Shown here: positions 15,493 to 24,564 of the stretch, piece after piece
Position numbering within the stretch: position 1 is the first letter of the stretch
How the letters are laid out: the number at the start of each line of letters is the position of its first letter
From: GCA-002282575 sp964519885
GTDB lineage: Bacteria > Pseudomonadota > Gammaproteobacteria > Thiomicrospirales > Thiomicrospiraceae
Direction: 5' to 3'
Assembly: GCA_964519885.1 (NCBI GenBank)
Contig: CAZFLX010000011.1
Span: 1-64,000, forward strand
DNA: 64,000 nucleotides
Notes under the pieces: model-generated
Database searches by the model: none
What the model was told of the DNA's origin: nothing
What the model saw: the letters and a program-made list of their open reading frames with translations, nothing else
Made by a program: the position numbers and the translations under genes

Positions 15493-16419
15493 ATGAATCA
15501 GTTATCCATCGCCACGCGCAAAAGCCCATTAGCCATGTGGCAAGCAGAATTTGTTAAGGCGCAATTGCTGCAACAACACCCACAGTTAGCCATTGAGTTG
15601 ATTGGTATGAGCACCCAAGGCGACGTGTTGCTGGATGTTCCTTTGGCAAAAATTGGCGGTAAAGGATTGTTTATTAAAGAGTTAGAAGAGCAAATGATTG
15701 CCGGCAATGCTCAACTCGCCGTTCACAGCATGAAAGACTTGCCAGCGGTGTTGCCAGAAGGTTTTGCCATTGGGGCGGTGCTGGCAAGACACAATCCCCT
15801 AGATGCCTTTGTGTCTAATACTTATGCCAATTTAGATGAGTTACCGCAAGGCGCGATTGTTGGCACTTCTAGTTTGCGTCGTAAAAGCCAGCTGTTGGCT
15901 ATACGTCCCGACTTACAGTTGCACGATTTGCGTGGCAATATTCATACCCGTATGCGTAAATTAGATGAAGGGCAGTATGATGCCATTATTTTAGCTGCGG
16001 CAGGCTTAGAGCGCATGGATATGCCTGAGCGTATCCGCAGTGTTATCCCTGCTGAGGTTTGTTTGCCGGCTGTGGCTCAGGGTGCCTTAGCGATCGAAGT
16101 CCTGGCAAACGATGCCAGTACACAAGGTTTTGTCGATTGTTTAAATGACCAGACGACCCTAGCTTGTGTGCGTGCTGAACGTGCGATGAATGCGGCACTC
16201 GAAGGGGGATGTCAGGTGCCGATTGGTTCTTACGCTATCTGGCAAGGCGAGCAGATTTGGTTGCGTGGCTTGGTGGCTAGCTTAGATGGCAAAACCATTA
16301 TTCGGGGAGAGCGCAAAGGCAGTGCTGCGGATGCAGAAATGATGGGTGAAGACTTAGCACAGGAGTTGTTAGTGAAGGGTGCTAAATCTATTTTAGATGC
16401 CGTTTACGGTCGTTTATGA
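15493..16419 (+). CDS. hemC: Porphobilinogen deaminase (hydroxymethylbilane synthase)
   Basis: 308 residues, standard length. It joins four porphobilinogens into hydroxymethylbilane in tetrapyrrole synthesis. Visible landmarks are IATRKSPLAMWQAEFVK at the N-terminus, the HSMKDLPAVLPEGF segment with the catalytic aspartate, GTSSLRRKSQLLAIRPDL, LRGNIHTRMRKLDEG, and the dipyrromethane-carrying cysteine in ALEGGCQVPIG (about residue 240). AAGGA lies 6 bases before the ATG. It starts a hemC-hemD-hemX-hemY operon. Confidence 0.97.
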   Translation: MNQLSIATRKSPLAMWQAEFVKAQLLQQHPQLAIELIGMSTQGDVLLDVPLAKIGGKGLFIKELEEQMIAGNAQLAVHSMKDLPAVLPEGFAIGAVLARHNPLDAFVSNTYANLDELPQGAIVGTSSLRRKSQLLAIRPDLQLHDLRGNIHTRMRKLDEGQYDAIILAAAGLERMDMPERIRSVIPAEVCLPAVAQGALAIEVLANDASTQGFVDCLNDQTTLACVRAERAMNAALEGGCQVPIGSYAIWQGEQIWLRGLVASLDGKTIIRGERKGSAADAEMMGEDLAQELLVKGAKSILDAVYGRL

Positions 16420-17150
16420 GTGCTTTAGTGCGGCAGTTGTGGGTAACGCGCCCCAATCCCGACGGTGAAGCGATGGCTAAGTTGGTGCGGGAAGCGGGTA
16501 TGGTGCCTTGGCAAATGCCAGTGATGGATATATTTTGGCAATCGCCAGCGCACGAAGCTTTGCGTCAACTGATGCAAGCACATATTGTGATTGTTACCAG
16601 CCGATATGCCGTGACCAGTTTGGAAAAGTCGGGCATTCATTGGCCTAAAAATGTGACCTATATGGCGGTAGGTGCTGCAACCGGTAAGGCATTGCAACAG
16701 ATTGGTATTGAGCCGATTGTGCCAACACAAAGTGACTCTGAAGGCTTGTTAAGCGAGCCAGTGTTGGCGCACACTGAAGGCAAAGTGGTGGTGATTTTGA
16801 AGGGCGAAGGCGGGCGTACCACGTTGCGCACACAGTTGACTAAACGTGGTGCGTTGGTGACGGAAATTCCGCTGTACCGTCGCGTCTGTAAACCGGTAGA
16901 TCAAGGCATGTTGACCACCTTTTTGCAACAAGAACAAGCCGTAGTGACTGTGGCCAGTGCCGAAAGTCTAACCTGTGCCATGAACGCCACCCCGGCGGGA
17001 TTTCGTCGTCGGCTAATGACCTTGTCTTTGGCTGTAATGAGTGAGCGCATCGCCGATTTTGCTCGTGCTAAAGGTTGGCAGGGTGATATTCAGGTGGCAA
17101 CAATCATGAGCTCTCAAGGATTAATTGAAGCTGCCAAGGCTTGTCGATGA
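16416..17150 (+). CDS. hemD: Uroporphyrinogen-III synthase
   Basis: 244 residues. HemD closes hydroxymethylbilane with D-ring inversion. The family is poorly conserved; the recognisable parts are the N-terminal LWVTRPNPDGEAMAKLV, IVTSRYAVTSL, the VGAATGKALQQIGI loop and the late VASAESLTCAM. Its ATG overlaps the hemC stop by 4 bases (ATGA). Position between hemC and hemX makes the call firm. Confidence 0.93.
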   Translation: MSALVRQLWVTRPNPDGEAMAKLVREAGMVPWQMPVMDIFWQSPAHEALRQLMQAHIVIVTSRYAVTSLEKSGIHWPKNVTYMAVGAATGKALQQIGIEPIVPTQSDSEGLLSEPVLAHTEGKVVVILKGEGGRTTLRTQLTKRGALVTEIPLYRRVCKPVDQGMLTTFLQQEQAVVTVASAESLTCAMNATPAGFRRRLMTLSLAVMSERIADFARAKGWQGDIQVATIMSSQGLIEAAKACR

Positions 17151-17183
17151 CTCCCTGTGGGTTAAAGACTTTAGGAGAATAGT

Positions 17184-18236
17184 ATGGAAAACACAAATAC
17201 GACGCTGGCAAATGATGCAGTATTAACACAGCCTAAGTCTAGCGAACAAACTCTTCCTAAGGTCGAAGGCTTGCCGCCGGCTAAGTCACCTAAATGGCTA
17301 GTGTGGACGGGGGTGTTGGGTGCTTTTTTAGCACTGTTGGCGCTAACGGTAGTGATGGTGTTGGGGCAAAGACTGTTGCAGTTAGAAGCGAGTCAAGCAC
17401 AGGCTAGGCAACAAACTCAGCAACAGCTAGATAGTCAATACAGTCAATGGCAGGCAGAACAGCAGAAGTTACTCGAACAGCAACAGACCCTTTCGCTGGG
17501 GTTGCGTGGGGAGTTGGCAGAGCTGTTGACGCAAGTCGATGCGCGTTTGAAAGAGCGTCAACAGCATCAGTCATGGCAAGTCACCGATGTGAACATCGTT
17601 AAGCTCATGGCCGCACAGCTGCAAGGTCTATCGTTATTGTCGGTAGAGCCTAAGGGGATGATGAACTTCCTTGATTCATGGCAGTCATTATTGGCGCAAC
17701 AAGGCGTGGAGGTCGGTCATCCCTTGCGTCAAGCCTTAATGCAAGAGGCGCAGGTATTAAGTCGTTTATCGGTTGAGCGCGAAGCACTGCTCGATCAACA
17801 AACATGGCGTGTTTGGCAAGGCTTAGTGGATTACTATGCGCCGGCCTCTGCTGACGGCTTAATCAAGCCAACGACTGAAGTGAGTGACACTCAAGTGGCC
17901 TCATGGTGGCAGGGATTGATGAAGTTTATTCGCATTACCCCCGCCGAGCAAGTCGATACCAGTCGTTTGACTCAGTTGCGTGATGCGACATTATGGCAAA
18001 CCCAAGCCAGTATGGCGCTGGCGCAATTGCGTTGGGGTTTGCAGACCAATCAACCGGGTTTGGTACAAGTCGAAAGCCAGCAGTTGGCGCAGTTATTGGC
18101 GGTGATGGCGGTGAGTGTTCCAGAAGGCATGTCTGCACAACTGACAACTTGGCAGACTTGGACGGGTTGGTCACAACCTGAATGGACTCATTTAGGTGCT
18201 TACCTTGCGCAACCCGAAGTTGTGAAACAGCCATGA
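17184..18236 (+). CDS. hemX: HemX-family membrane protein
   Basis: 350 residues with one transmembrane helix (about 39-61, WLVWTGVLGAFLALLALTVV) after a short cytoplasmic tail and a glutamine-rich coiled coil (residues ~62-130) on the periplasmic side. The family was once annotated as a uroporphyrinogen methyltransferase, but it lacks a SAM site and its role in haem supply is unclear. An AGGAG ribosome site precedes the ATG. Linked with hemC, hemD and hemY. Confidence 0.9.
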   Translation: MENTNTTLANDAVLTQPKSSEQTLPKVEGLPPAKSPKWLVWTGVLGAFLALLALTVVMVLGQRLLQLEASQAQARQQTQQQLDSQYSQWQAEQQKLLEQQQTLSLGLRGELAELLTQVDARLKERQQHQSWQVTDVNIVKLMAAQLQGLSLLSVEPKGMMNFLDSWQSLLAQQGVEVGHPLRQALMQEAQVLSRLSVEREALLDQQTWRVWQGLVDYYAPASADGLIKPTTEVSDTQVASWWQGLMKFIRITPAEQVDTSRLTQLRDATLWQTQASMALAQLRWGLQTNQPGLVQVESQQLAQLLAVMAVSVPEGMSAQLTTWQTWTGWSQPEWTHLGAYLAQPEVVKQP

Positions 18237-19423
18237 TCAGATTGATTGTTTGGGGATTGATGGCGCTATTGGGTGCCAGTTTGGCGATGTTTGCCGTCAG
18301 TGAGCAGGGCTATGTCGCAGTGAATTGGTCGGGTTGGCTCATAGAAACCTCGGTAAGTTTCTTGTTGCTCGTGTTAGCAATTGCTGCTGCGTTAATTTAT
18401 GGTGTGATGCGCTTTATGTTACTCATTTGGCGCTTACCGGAACGTTGGCAACGTTGGCGAGATGGTAAACGCGCTGCCTTACCCATGAAGCAAGTGGCTC
18501 AAGGATTACAAGCGCTGGCTTTGCAGGAAGACGATAAAGCCATGAAAGCTTTGGTATCTGGCAAGGATGATAGCCAATGGTTGCGATTTTTGCTGGCAGC
18601 ACAGTTGGCACAAGCCCAGCATCAATGGATGCAACGAGATGCTTATATTGAAAAGGCTCTTGCCTTAGCACCCGATCAAGCTTTTACCATTCAGCTACTG
18701 CACAGTCGTTGGTTAATGGATGAACAACCCGAAAGAGCCTTGGTATTAATTGATTCCCTACAAACGCTTTACCCGAAACAGCGCACTTTAAAAGCCATGC
18801 GTGTGCAAGCCTTAGAGCGTCTAGCCGATTGGCAAGCCCTTGCCGGTTATTTGCCCGAAGCCAAAAAAGCTTTATCGCGTGCGCGCTATCTTGCCTTGCA
18901 ATCGACCTTATTGGCCCAATCGCTCAGTCGTGCCGACAATCGTGAGCTGTTAGAAGTTGAGTGGAAATCCCTGTCGCGTTCGCAACAACGTCATCCGTTG
19001 ATTGCTAAAGCCTATGTCGAACGGGCTTTGGTGTGGGGTGCTTCGAGCAGTTTATGGCAAGTGGTGGTGAAAGCCTTAGAACAACGTTGGGATGCACAGC
19101 TGCTAACCACCTTGGCGGCCTTAATTGGACAAGATCCTTATCGTGAATTAAAGCAAGTACAGCAGTGGTTAAAAACCTATCCTAACGAGCCAGGGCTATG
19201 GTGGTTGTCTGGATTATTAGCGCAGCAACAAGGCATGTTAGAGCAGGCAGAGCAGAATTTATTGCATAGCTTGCAGTTGGCACCTAATGCGCAGGTTGCA
19301 GTAGCCTTATCGGACTTGTATGCGGTTCAATCTAAATCTGAAGCGGGACGTAAATTATTGACCGCTCAGTTGCAAGGCGCATCAACGACGGATCGCTTTC
19401 ATCCACTTCCACAAATTCAATAA
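18233..19423 (+). CDS. hemY: HemY-family TPR membrane protein
   Basis: Start taken at 18233, where ATGA overlaps the hemX stop; upstream in-frame codons are inside hemX. 396 residues with two N-terminal membrane helices (MIRLIVWGLMALLGASLAMF and FLLLVLAIAAALIYGVM), then a long alpha-helical TPR region (PNEPGLWWLSGLLAQQQGML near the end). HemY of proteobacteria accompanies hemCDX but is not the protoporphyrinogen oxidase of Bacillus. The last 42 bases overlap the 3' end of the convergent zinc peptidase gene. Confidence 0.9.
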   Translation: MIRLIVWGLMALLGASLAMFAVSEQGYVAVNWSGWLIETSVSFLLLVLAIAAALIYGVMRFMLLIWRLPERWQRWRDGKRAALPMKQVAQGLQALALQEDDKAMKALVSGKDDSQWLRFLLAAQLAQAQHQWMQRDAYIEKALALAPDQAFTIQLLHSRWLMDEQPERALVLIDSLQTLYPKQRTLKAMRVQALERLADWQALAGYLPEAKKALSRARYLALQSTLLAQSLSRADNRELLEVEWKSLSRSQQRHPLIAKAYVERALVWGASSSLWQVVVKALEQRWDAQLLTTLAALIGQDPYRELKQVQQWLKTYPNEPGLWWLSGLLAQQQGMLEQAEQNLLHSLQLAPNAQVAVALSDLYAVQSKSEAGRKLLTAQLQGASTTDRFHPLPQIQ

Positions 19424-20071
19424 GCTAGATAATGAACCCGCCACATAAGTCATGGCGCAAGCGCGTAAAATGCGTTTAGCCGAATGTAGTTCTTTAGGAC
19501 TTAATAAATTGCTTTGTGCCAGTAGCGGCATGGCGCGATTAAAGCTAGCATCCAACTCAACCGGTAGGGTGGTGATATTGACCAGCACCCCACCAAACTG
19601 CGAAACAAAACCGATGGCAAAAGCTAAAGCTGCCAAAATGGGGCTGTGAATCACCACTAACAATATAGGCAGTGCAATTAACGCCCATCCCGAAAAACGC
19701 GCAAAGGTTTGTGCGCGGGTAATTAATTCGGTACGACGCTGTAAGGCTTCGTAACCCTGAGCGTCTTGAATGGCATGTCCCACTTCGTGAGCGGCAGTCA
19801 CAATCGCAGTTAATGAGTTGCGGTGAAAGTTGTCGGGCGATAAGCGCACTGTTTTACTGAGCGGATCGTAATGATCACCATCCGTGGTCTCTTCGACCCG
19901 AACATGGGCTAGTCCTTGTTGTTTCAGTAAATGTTCAGCAAACTGAGAACCTGTACCCGGTAGGGTCGGATGTGGCGTGCTGAAGCGTTTTAACACCCTT
20001 TGAGTGTGCCATTGCGGAATGTAAAGTGCGACAGCCACTAAGCCAATCGCCACAAGTAATAGAATGTTCAT
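19382..20071 (-). CDS. Membrane zinc metallopeptidase, YugP family
   Basis: 229 residues: an N-terminal membrane helix, the zinc motif AAHEVGHAIQDAQGY (HEVGH, around residue 90-94), two or three central hydrophobic helices (WALIALPILLVVIHSPILAA), and the family's C-terminal region with ELDASFNRAMPLL. It would be an inner-membrane neutral zinc peptidase; substrates are unknown. Its final 14 codons overlap the end of hemY on the other strand, so one of the two has a tail set by the other's coding sequence. Confidence 0.88.
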   Translation of the reverse strand: MNILLLVAIGLVAVALYIPQWHTQRVLKRFSTPHPTLPGTGSQFAEHLLKQQGLAHVRVEETTDGDHYDPLSKTVRLSPDNFHRNSLTAIVTAAHEVGHAIQDAQGYEALQRRTELITRAQTFARFSGWALIALPILLVVIHSPILAALAFAIGFVSQFGGVLVNITTLPVELDASFNRAMPLLAQSNLLSPKELHSAKRILRACAMTYVAGSLSSLLNLWKWMKAIRR

Positions 20072-20105
20072 GACGCTATTTTACGGGAATTAGCCTAACT
20101 TCGCG

Positions 20106-20138
20106 ATAAAATAAAAACCCCACCGAGTTGGTGGGGTT
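20106..20138 (-). terminator. Terminator of the lipoprotein gene
   Basis: AACCCCACC-GAGTT-GGTGGGGTT with an A-rich run on its lower-coordinate side, which becomes a U-tract on the minus-strand transcript. Bases 20108-20138 recur identically at 20707-20737. Confidence 0.88.
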
Positions 20139-20166
20139 GGTTTGACTTCATCTGAAATTAAATGTT

Positions 20167-20628
20167 TTATTCAGCTTTCGTTTCTTTGCTCGGCTCAACT
20201 GCTTGAGATGTACCTTCTTCAATGCGTTGTGATTTACCCATCACGATTTTAATGGTTGCGGGATATTCATAGGCACTGCCGTTGTTGTGGTCGATGATTG
20301 CGCCGATACCACCACCAAAGATGATGTTACCAAACATGTTTCCCTTGGTTTTAGAAACTACATTCGCTGTACCTTGTTCAAAGCTTTCTTTCTTACAAGT
20401 TACAAAAAGATCTTTATTAGAGCGATTGATAGTTGATGTGTTAGGAGTGACTAATGCCCAAGAACCTTCATCATTAACCAGTTCGCATTTCGCTTCGTTT
20501 AAGTCTTTGCCGTCAGGAGTGTAGGTCAATACAGTGACTGGTTGCGCTGTTCCGCTAGCAGTGAGTGTTGAGCAGCCAGAAGACAAAATAGCGGCAGCAA
20601 TCAGTGCTGATAGTGCTAAGATTTTCAT
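20167..20628 (-). CDS. Lipoprotein of unknown function
   Basis: 153 residues with a clear lipoprotein signal (MKILALSALIAAAILSSGC, Cys19). The mature part has a glycine-rich hydrophobic patch (GNIIFGGGIGAIIDHNNG, about 97-114) like those in small outer-membrane lipoproteins that carry a PEGA-like or glycine-zipper segment, and an acidic tail. No specific family is recognised. It is a single gene with its own terminator, next to an outer-membrane barrel gene. Confidence 0.75.
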   Translation of the reverse strand: MKILALSALIAAAILSSGCSTLTASGTAQPVTVLTYTPDGKDLNEAKCELVNDEGSWALVTPNTSTINRSNKDLFVTCKKESFEQGTANVVSKTKGNMFGNIIFGGGIGAIIDHNNGSAYEYPATIKIVMGKSQRIEEGTSQAVEPSKETKAE

Positions 20629-20706
20629 AAATGTTTATCTCGTTTGTTGTGGATTTCGCAAATGAAGTCGAACAAATAGTATCTAATTTGATGTTGAATA
20701 TCAATA

Positions 20707-20737
20707 AAAATAAAAACCCCACCGAGTTGGTGGGGTT
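20707..20737 (-). terminator. Terminator of the outer-membrane barrel gene
   Basis: Same 31-base hairpin and A/T-tract as at 20108-20138, placed 31 bases beyond the barrel gene stop. Confidence 0.88.
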
Positions 20738-20767
20738 CGTGGTTGTTGAAATCAGGATTTCCAACGA

Positions 20768-21367
20768 TTAGAAGCGGTAGTTAACACCTACATTAAATGA
20801 TGTACCGTTTACATCATCAGCAGAAATTTTATTGGCTTCTGCTTTAACAGACAGATTGTTTGTCATTAAATAGTCAACACCTAATCCATAAATATTGGCA
20901 TCACCGTTGCTTGTGCTAGTTTCGGTTATGTTTAAAGTTGGTGCCTTTAACGTTACTTCAACATCAGTATTTAAACGAGCAATACGGGCGTAAATCAGGG
21001 TCTTTGGTGAAACAACAAAACCAGGGATTAAAGAAAACATTTTAGCTGCGGAGGTTTTTGCTTCAGCAGTTGCAGGGATTCCAGCGACTGTAAAAGATTT
21101 GCTACCAAAATCACCAGCATTATTGCGTAAACCAATTTCACCACCCAAGTAGAAGCTGCCACCCAAAGTTGCGCCATAACCCAATTGAAAACCAAAGTTT
21201 ACATTTGAGTCTTCTAGCTCACTTCCGATTGTGCTTGCTAAGCCTTCAGATTTTAAGGTTGTATAACCCGCATCAAAGCCAACATAAGGACCATTGAAAC
21301 CAGCCGCATTAGCAGCACCAGTTGATAATACAGACGCAGCCAAAGCTGCAAGGATTGTCTTCTTCAT
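20768..21367 (-). CDS. Outer-membrane beta-barrel protein
   Basis: 199 residues with a Sec signal peptide (MKKTILAALAASVLSTGAANA) and a mature part of alternating strands: GFNGPYVGFDAGYTTLKSEG, NFGFQLGYGATLGGSFYLGG, and a last strand ending in YRF, the terminal aromatic signal for the BAM machinery. This fits an 8-stranded OmpA-like/porin-family barrel without a peptidoglycan-binding domain. An AGGAA-type ribosome site precedes the start. Ligand or role unknown. Confidence 0.85.
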   Translation of the reverse strand: MKKTILAALAASVLSTGAANAAGFNGPYVGFDAGYTTLKSEGLASTIGSELEDSNVNFGFQLGYGATLGGSFYLGGEIGLRNNAGDFGSKSFTVAGIPATAEAKTSAAKMFSLIPGFVVSPKTLIYARIARLNTDVEVTLKAPTLNITETSTSNGDANIYGLGVDYLMTNNLSVKAEANKISADDVNGTSFNVGVNYRF

Positions 21368-21445
21368 CGGAAATTTCCTTGTAAATACGTAAAATCCGCT
21401 CCGTCAGTAGTGACTTGAGCAGTCGATGTGTATCTTACAGCAGCT

Positions 21446-21500
21446 AATAGTTGTTAATAAATAGATTTATAGTAGCCAATGGTTATTTTTTAATAACTAT
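21446..21500. promoter_or_regulatory. Inverted repeat, possible operator of the HTH regulator
   Basis: AATAGTTGTTAA (21446-21457) and TTAATAACTAT (about 21489-21500) are near-complementary arms about 31 bases apart just upstream of the regulator start. An autoregulatory site is plausible but unproved. Confidence 0.35.
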
Positions 21501-21510
21501 ATTAATGATC

Positions 21511-21963
21511 ATGGACTTATCTACGATTGAAGAAAAACAACGATTTAGCGATCGCCTTTGCGCTGAGTTACAGCGCTTGGCGTTGCCCGTCAATAGCCCA
21601 ACAGAAATTGCTCGTATACTTAACCGTAAGTTGCCGCAACTGTCGGTTACGCCTCAGTCGGTAAGAAAGTGGTTGTTTGCAGAAGCTTATCCGACCCAAG
21701 ATAAGATTATGATGTTATCGGACTGGTTAGGTGTTTCGGCTCAGTGGTTGCGCTTTGGTGAAGGTGAGAAATTTACCGTCAATAAGTTGGCGCAATTAGC
21801 GGCCAGTCATCAGGTGCCTGCTAACTTGCTGTTGCTCAGTGCAGAATATGAATGTCTCATCCCGCTAGTTGATAAGCTGGCTAAATTATCAGCCAAAGAC
21901 CTGCGTGTGGTTGAGGGGCTAGTCGAGATATTGTTAAACGAACATAAGCAGCTTAACTCTTAA
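21511..21963 (+). CDS. Helix-turn-helix regulator, phage-repressor-like
   Basis: Start taken at 21511 (MDLSTIEEKQRF); an ATG at 21505 and more distant upstream codons are in frame but give an unlikely hydrophobic extension. 150 residues. The N-terminal half reads as a DNA-binding domain: DRLCAELQRLAL, SPTEIARILNRK, LSVTPQSVRKWLFAEAYPTQ as recognition helix, and MLSDWLGVSAQWLRFGEG, the sequence seen in XRE/CI-type repressors. The C-terminal half is helical (LSAKDLRVVEGLVEILLNE) and may dimerise. There is no LexA-type protease domain. No clear ribosome site. Confidence 0.75.
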   Translation: MDLSTIEEKQRFSDRLCAELQRLALPVNSPTEIARILNRKLPQLSVTPQSVRKWLFAEAYPTQDKIMMLSDWLGVSAQWLRFGEGEKFTVNKLAQLAASHQVPANLLLLSAEYECLIPLVDKLAKLSAKDLRVVEGLVEILLNEHKQLNS

Positions 21964-22031
21964 GGCATTCGTCCGTTTTGCTGTTGAGGCGTTGTGATAC
22001 AATATTTCTATATAAAAGCTAGGAGTTGGTC

Positions 22032-22376
22032 ATGACTTATACCTTACCCAGAAATATTTTTGATTTACTGCTCGAAGCCTTGGGCGATAAACAAAAGACA
22101 GAGGTGTTTGCTCGTGCTATCGAGTCTTCTATTCAAGCCATTGATGATAAAGCCGTTGAGTCGATTACCGAAAAGAAACTGCAGTTAAGAGCAGGGCTTT
22201 ACAATGATTTGCGTACGGAATTGGCAACCAAAGAGTTTGTTCGTGCCGAAATTAGTGAAGTTCGTGCTGAAATGAAGCAGATGCAAATTCTGATGAAAGT
22301 GCTGATAGGTTTGATGGTATTTGGATTGACCTTTGCCAACCCTGCGTTTATCGAGTTGATTAAATCGCTGCGCTAA
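22032..22376 (+). CDS. DUF1640-like coiled-coil membrane protein
   Basis: Start taken at 22032, with AGGAG 6 bases upstream. 114 residues: MTYTLPRNIFDLLLEALGDK and AEVFARAIE-like helices, a coiled coil with the TKEFVRAEISEVRAEMKQM segment (about 72-90), and one C-terminal membrane helix (MKVLIGLMVFGLTFANPAF). The layout matches small bacterial DUF1640/CCDC90-like proteins, which anchor a coiled coil to the membrane; their function is unclear. Its TAA overlaps the convergent spoT stop by 4 bases. Confidence 0.65.
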   Translation: MTYTLPRNIFDLLLEALGDKQKTEVFARAIESSIQAIDDKAVESITEKKLQLRAGLYNDLRTELATKEFVRAEISEVRAEMKQMQILMKVLIGLMVFGLTFANPAFIELIKSLR

Positions 22377-24553
22377 CTCGCATCCCGTTCAGCGCTGAGT
22401 ACATCACCCATATTGCGCAGGCGTTTCAGCACGCGGTCGAGTTGTTCTAGGTTGGCGACGGAAATGGTGAAGTGCATCACGCTATGGTGATTGTCTTTAT
22501 CGGCATTGCTGACGCTTTCGATATTAGAACCTTCCACGGCAATGGCATTGGCAATGGTAGCCAATACACCGCGGCGGTTGCGAGTTTCGACGGTGATGGC
22601 GGCTTGAAATTCACTGTCTAATTCGGTTTCCCATTGCACTTCAATCCATTTTTCAGGATGTTTACGGAAATTGGTCAGATTGTGGCAGTTGGTGCGGTGA
22701 ATGACCAACCCACGTTCACTGCTCATAAAGCCCATAATGCAATCCCCTGGTACTGGGTGGCAACACTGCGCATAGCTGATCGCTAATCCTTCTGTACCCG
22801 AAATGGTGAGCGGCATAGGCTGTGTTGGCGTAGCATCGGTTTCGGTTAAGCCGTCGGCGATTTGTTTCGCTACCAAAGCAGGCAGTCGATTACCCAACCC
22901 AATGGCCATGAGCAATTCGTTCCAATCTTTGACTTTCAATTCAGCCAAGATGTGTTGTTGCTGTTCAGGCGTCACCGGCGCTTCAGTAATGTTCAGCACA
23001 TGCAGCGCTTTGCGCAGTAAGCGTTCACCCAAGGCTACAGCATGCTCACTGTGTTGTCCTTTTAGGTAATGACGAATTTGGCTACGCGCTTTGGCGGTGG
23101 TGACAAAATCTAACCAATTTGGGTTGGGAGCTGGCGCACTGCCACGAATGATTTCGATGGTTTGACCATTGTGAAGCTGGGTTTTTAACGGCACCGGTAC
23201 ACGATCGATACGTGCGCCAATACAATGATGTCCTAGACTGGTATGGACAGCGTAGGCAAAGTCTATCACCGTCGCACCACGTGGCAGGGTGCGGATATCG
23301 CCTTCGGGGGTGAAAACATAAATATTGTCTGGGAAAAGGTCGATTTTGACGTTTTCTAAGAAATCGAGCGAGTTACCGGCGCTTTGTTGCATTTCGAGTA
23401 GGTGTTTCACCCATTCTTGCGCGCGTTGGTCGGCGGCTGCTACTTTAGAAGAGCCATTCAGTTTATAAGACCAGTGAGCCGCCACGCCGTGCTCTGCCAC
23501 CACGTGCATTTCTTTCGAGCGAATTTGCACTTCGATATGCACGCCTTGTGTAGCAAAAAGTACGGTATGTAAGGATTGATAGCCATTGGCTTTAGGAATG
23601 GCGATATAGTCCTTAAAGCGACCAGGTAAAGGCTTATAAAGGGAGTGAACGATGCCGAGTGTGCGATAACAGGCATCGACATTTTCTACCACAATGCGAA
23701 AGGCATAAATATCCATCACTTCGTTAAAGTGAAGATGTTTTTGGCGCATTTTCTTGAACAGGCTGAACAGGTGTTTTTCCCGACCCGAGACACTGCATTC
23801 AATGCCTTCTTGTTCGAGTCGATGCAGAATGCTGTTGGTGATTTGTTCGACCAGTTCTTTGCGATTACCGCGTGCCCGTTTCACTCCTTCGGACAATGTT
23901 TTAGCGCGCCAAGGATATTTGGCGACAAAACACAGGTCCTCTAATTCCATGCGCCAAGCATTAATACCTAAACGCGCTGCAATCGGGGCATAAATATCGA
24001 GTGTTTCACGTGCAATGCGACGACGCTTGTCGGGTCGCATACTACCCAAGGTGCGCATGTTGTGTAAACGGTCAGCGAGTTTAATCAAAATAACGCGCAG
24101 GTCTCGCGCCATGGCCATGATCATTTTGCGGAAATTTTCAGCTTGCGCTTCTTGCGGACTCGAAAACTCCAGCTTGCCCAACTTGGTAACGCCTTCCACT
24201 AAGTTGGCGACATCATCCCCAAAATTTTCACTAATGTCTTGGCTCTTAAATGGCGTATCTTCGACCACATCGTGAAGAATAGCAGCCGTTAAGCTGTCAA
24301 CATCTAAATGAATATCGGCCAGAATGCCCGATACGGCTAAGGGATGGGTGATGTAGGGTTCGCCGCTTTTGCGCGTTTGACCCTCGTGGGCTTTAGCGCC
24401 GAACCAGAAAGCTTGGCGAAGTTGATTTTGTTGAGCGTCTGATAGGTAATTTGCTTTAGAAAGCAGTTGCGTTAAGCAATCCGGATCTGCCAGTCCGTCT
24501 GTGTTGCTGGGTAGTGGTGAAGCACCACATAACAAATCGGGACCGGCTTTCAT
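22373..24553 (-). CDS. spoT: Bifunctional (p)ppGpp synthetase/hydrolase
   Basis: 726 residues, the normal length of a RelA/SpoT homologue. The HD hydrolase domain is intact (ILHDVVEDT around 92-100), followed by the synthetase domain (DIYAFRIVVENVDACYRTLG, then KDYIAIPKANGYQSLHTVLF), a TGS domain (FTPEGDIRTLPRGATVIDFA), a conserved-cysteine region (ISYAQCCHPVPGD) and a C-terminal ACT domain (AITVETRNRRGVLATIAN). With both catalytic sites present it should make and degrade the stringent-response alarmone. It follows rpoZ by 11 bases. Confidence 0.97.
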   Translation of the reverse strand: MKAGPDLLCGASPLPSNTDGLADPDCLTQLLSKANYLSDAQQNQLRQAFWFGAKAHEGQTRKSGEPYITHPLAVSGILADIHLDVDSLTAAILHDVVEDTPFKSQDISENFGDDVANLVEGVTKLGKLEFSSPQEAQAENFRKMIMAMARDLRVILIKLADRLHNMRTLGSMRPDKRRRIARETLDIYAPIAARLGINAWRMELEDLCFVAKYPWRAKTLSEGVKRARGNRKELVEQITNSILHRLEQEGIECSVSGREKHLFSLFKKMRQKHLHFNEVMDIYAFRIVVENVDACYRTLGIVHSLYKPLPGRFKDYIAIPKANGYQSLHTVLFATQGVHIEVQIRSKEMHVVAEHGVAAHWSYKLNGSSKVAAADQRAQEWVKHLLEMQQSAGNSLDFLENVKIDLFPDNIYVFTPEGDIRTLPRGATVIDFAYAVHTSLGHHCIGARIDRVPVPLKTQLHNGQTIEIIRGSAPAPNPNWLDFVTTAKARSQIRHYLKGQHSEHAVALGERLLRKALHVLNITEAPVTPEQQQHILAELKVKDWNELLMAIGLGNRLPALVAKQIADGLTETDATPTQPMPLTISGTEGLAISYAQCCHPVPGDCIMGFMSSERGLVIHRTNCHNLTNFRKHPEKWIEVQWETELDSEFQAAITVETRNRRGVLATIANAIAVEGSNIESVSNADKDNHHSVMHFTISVANLEQLDRVLKRLRNMGDVLSAERDAS

Positions 24554-24564
24554 GTTGAATGATC

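Noticed and set aside
22373..22376. Four-base overlap of spoT and DUF1640-like stop codons
   Set aside because: Tail-to-tail overlap of this size is common between convergent genes and needs no special explanation.
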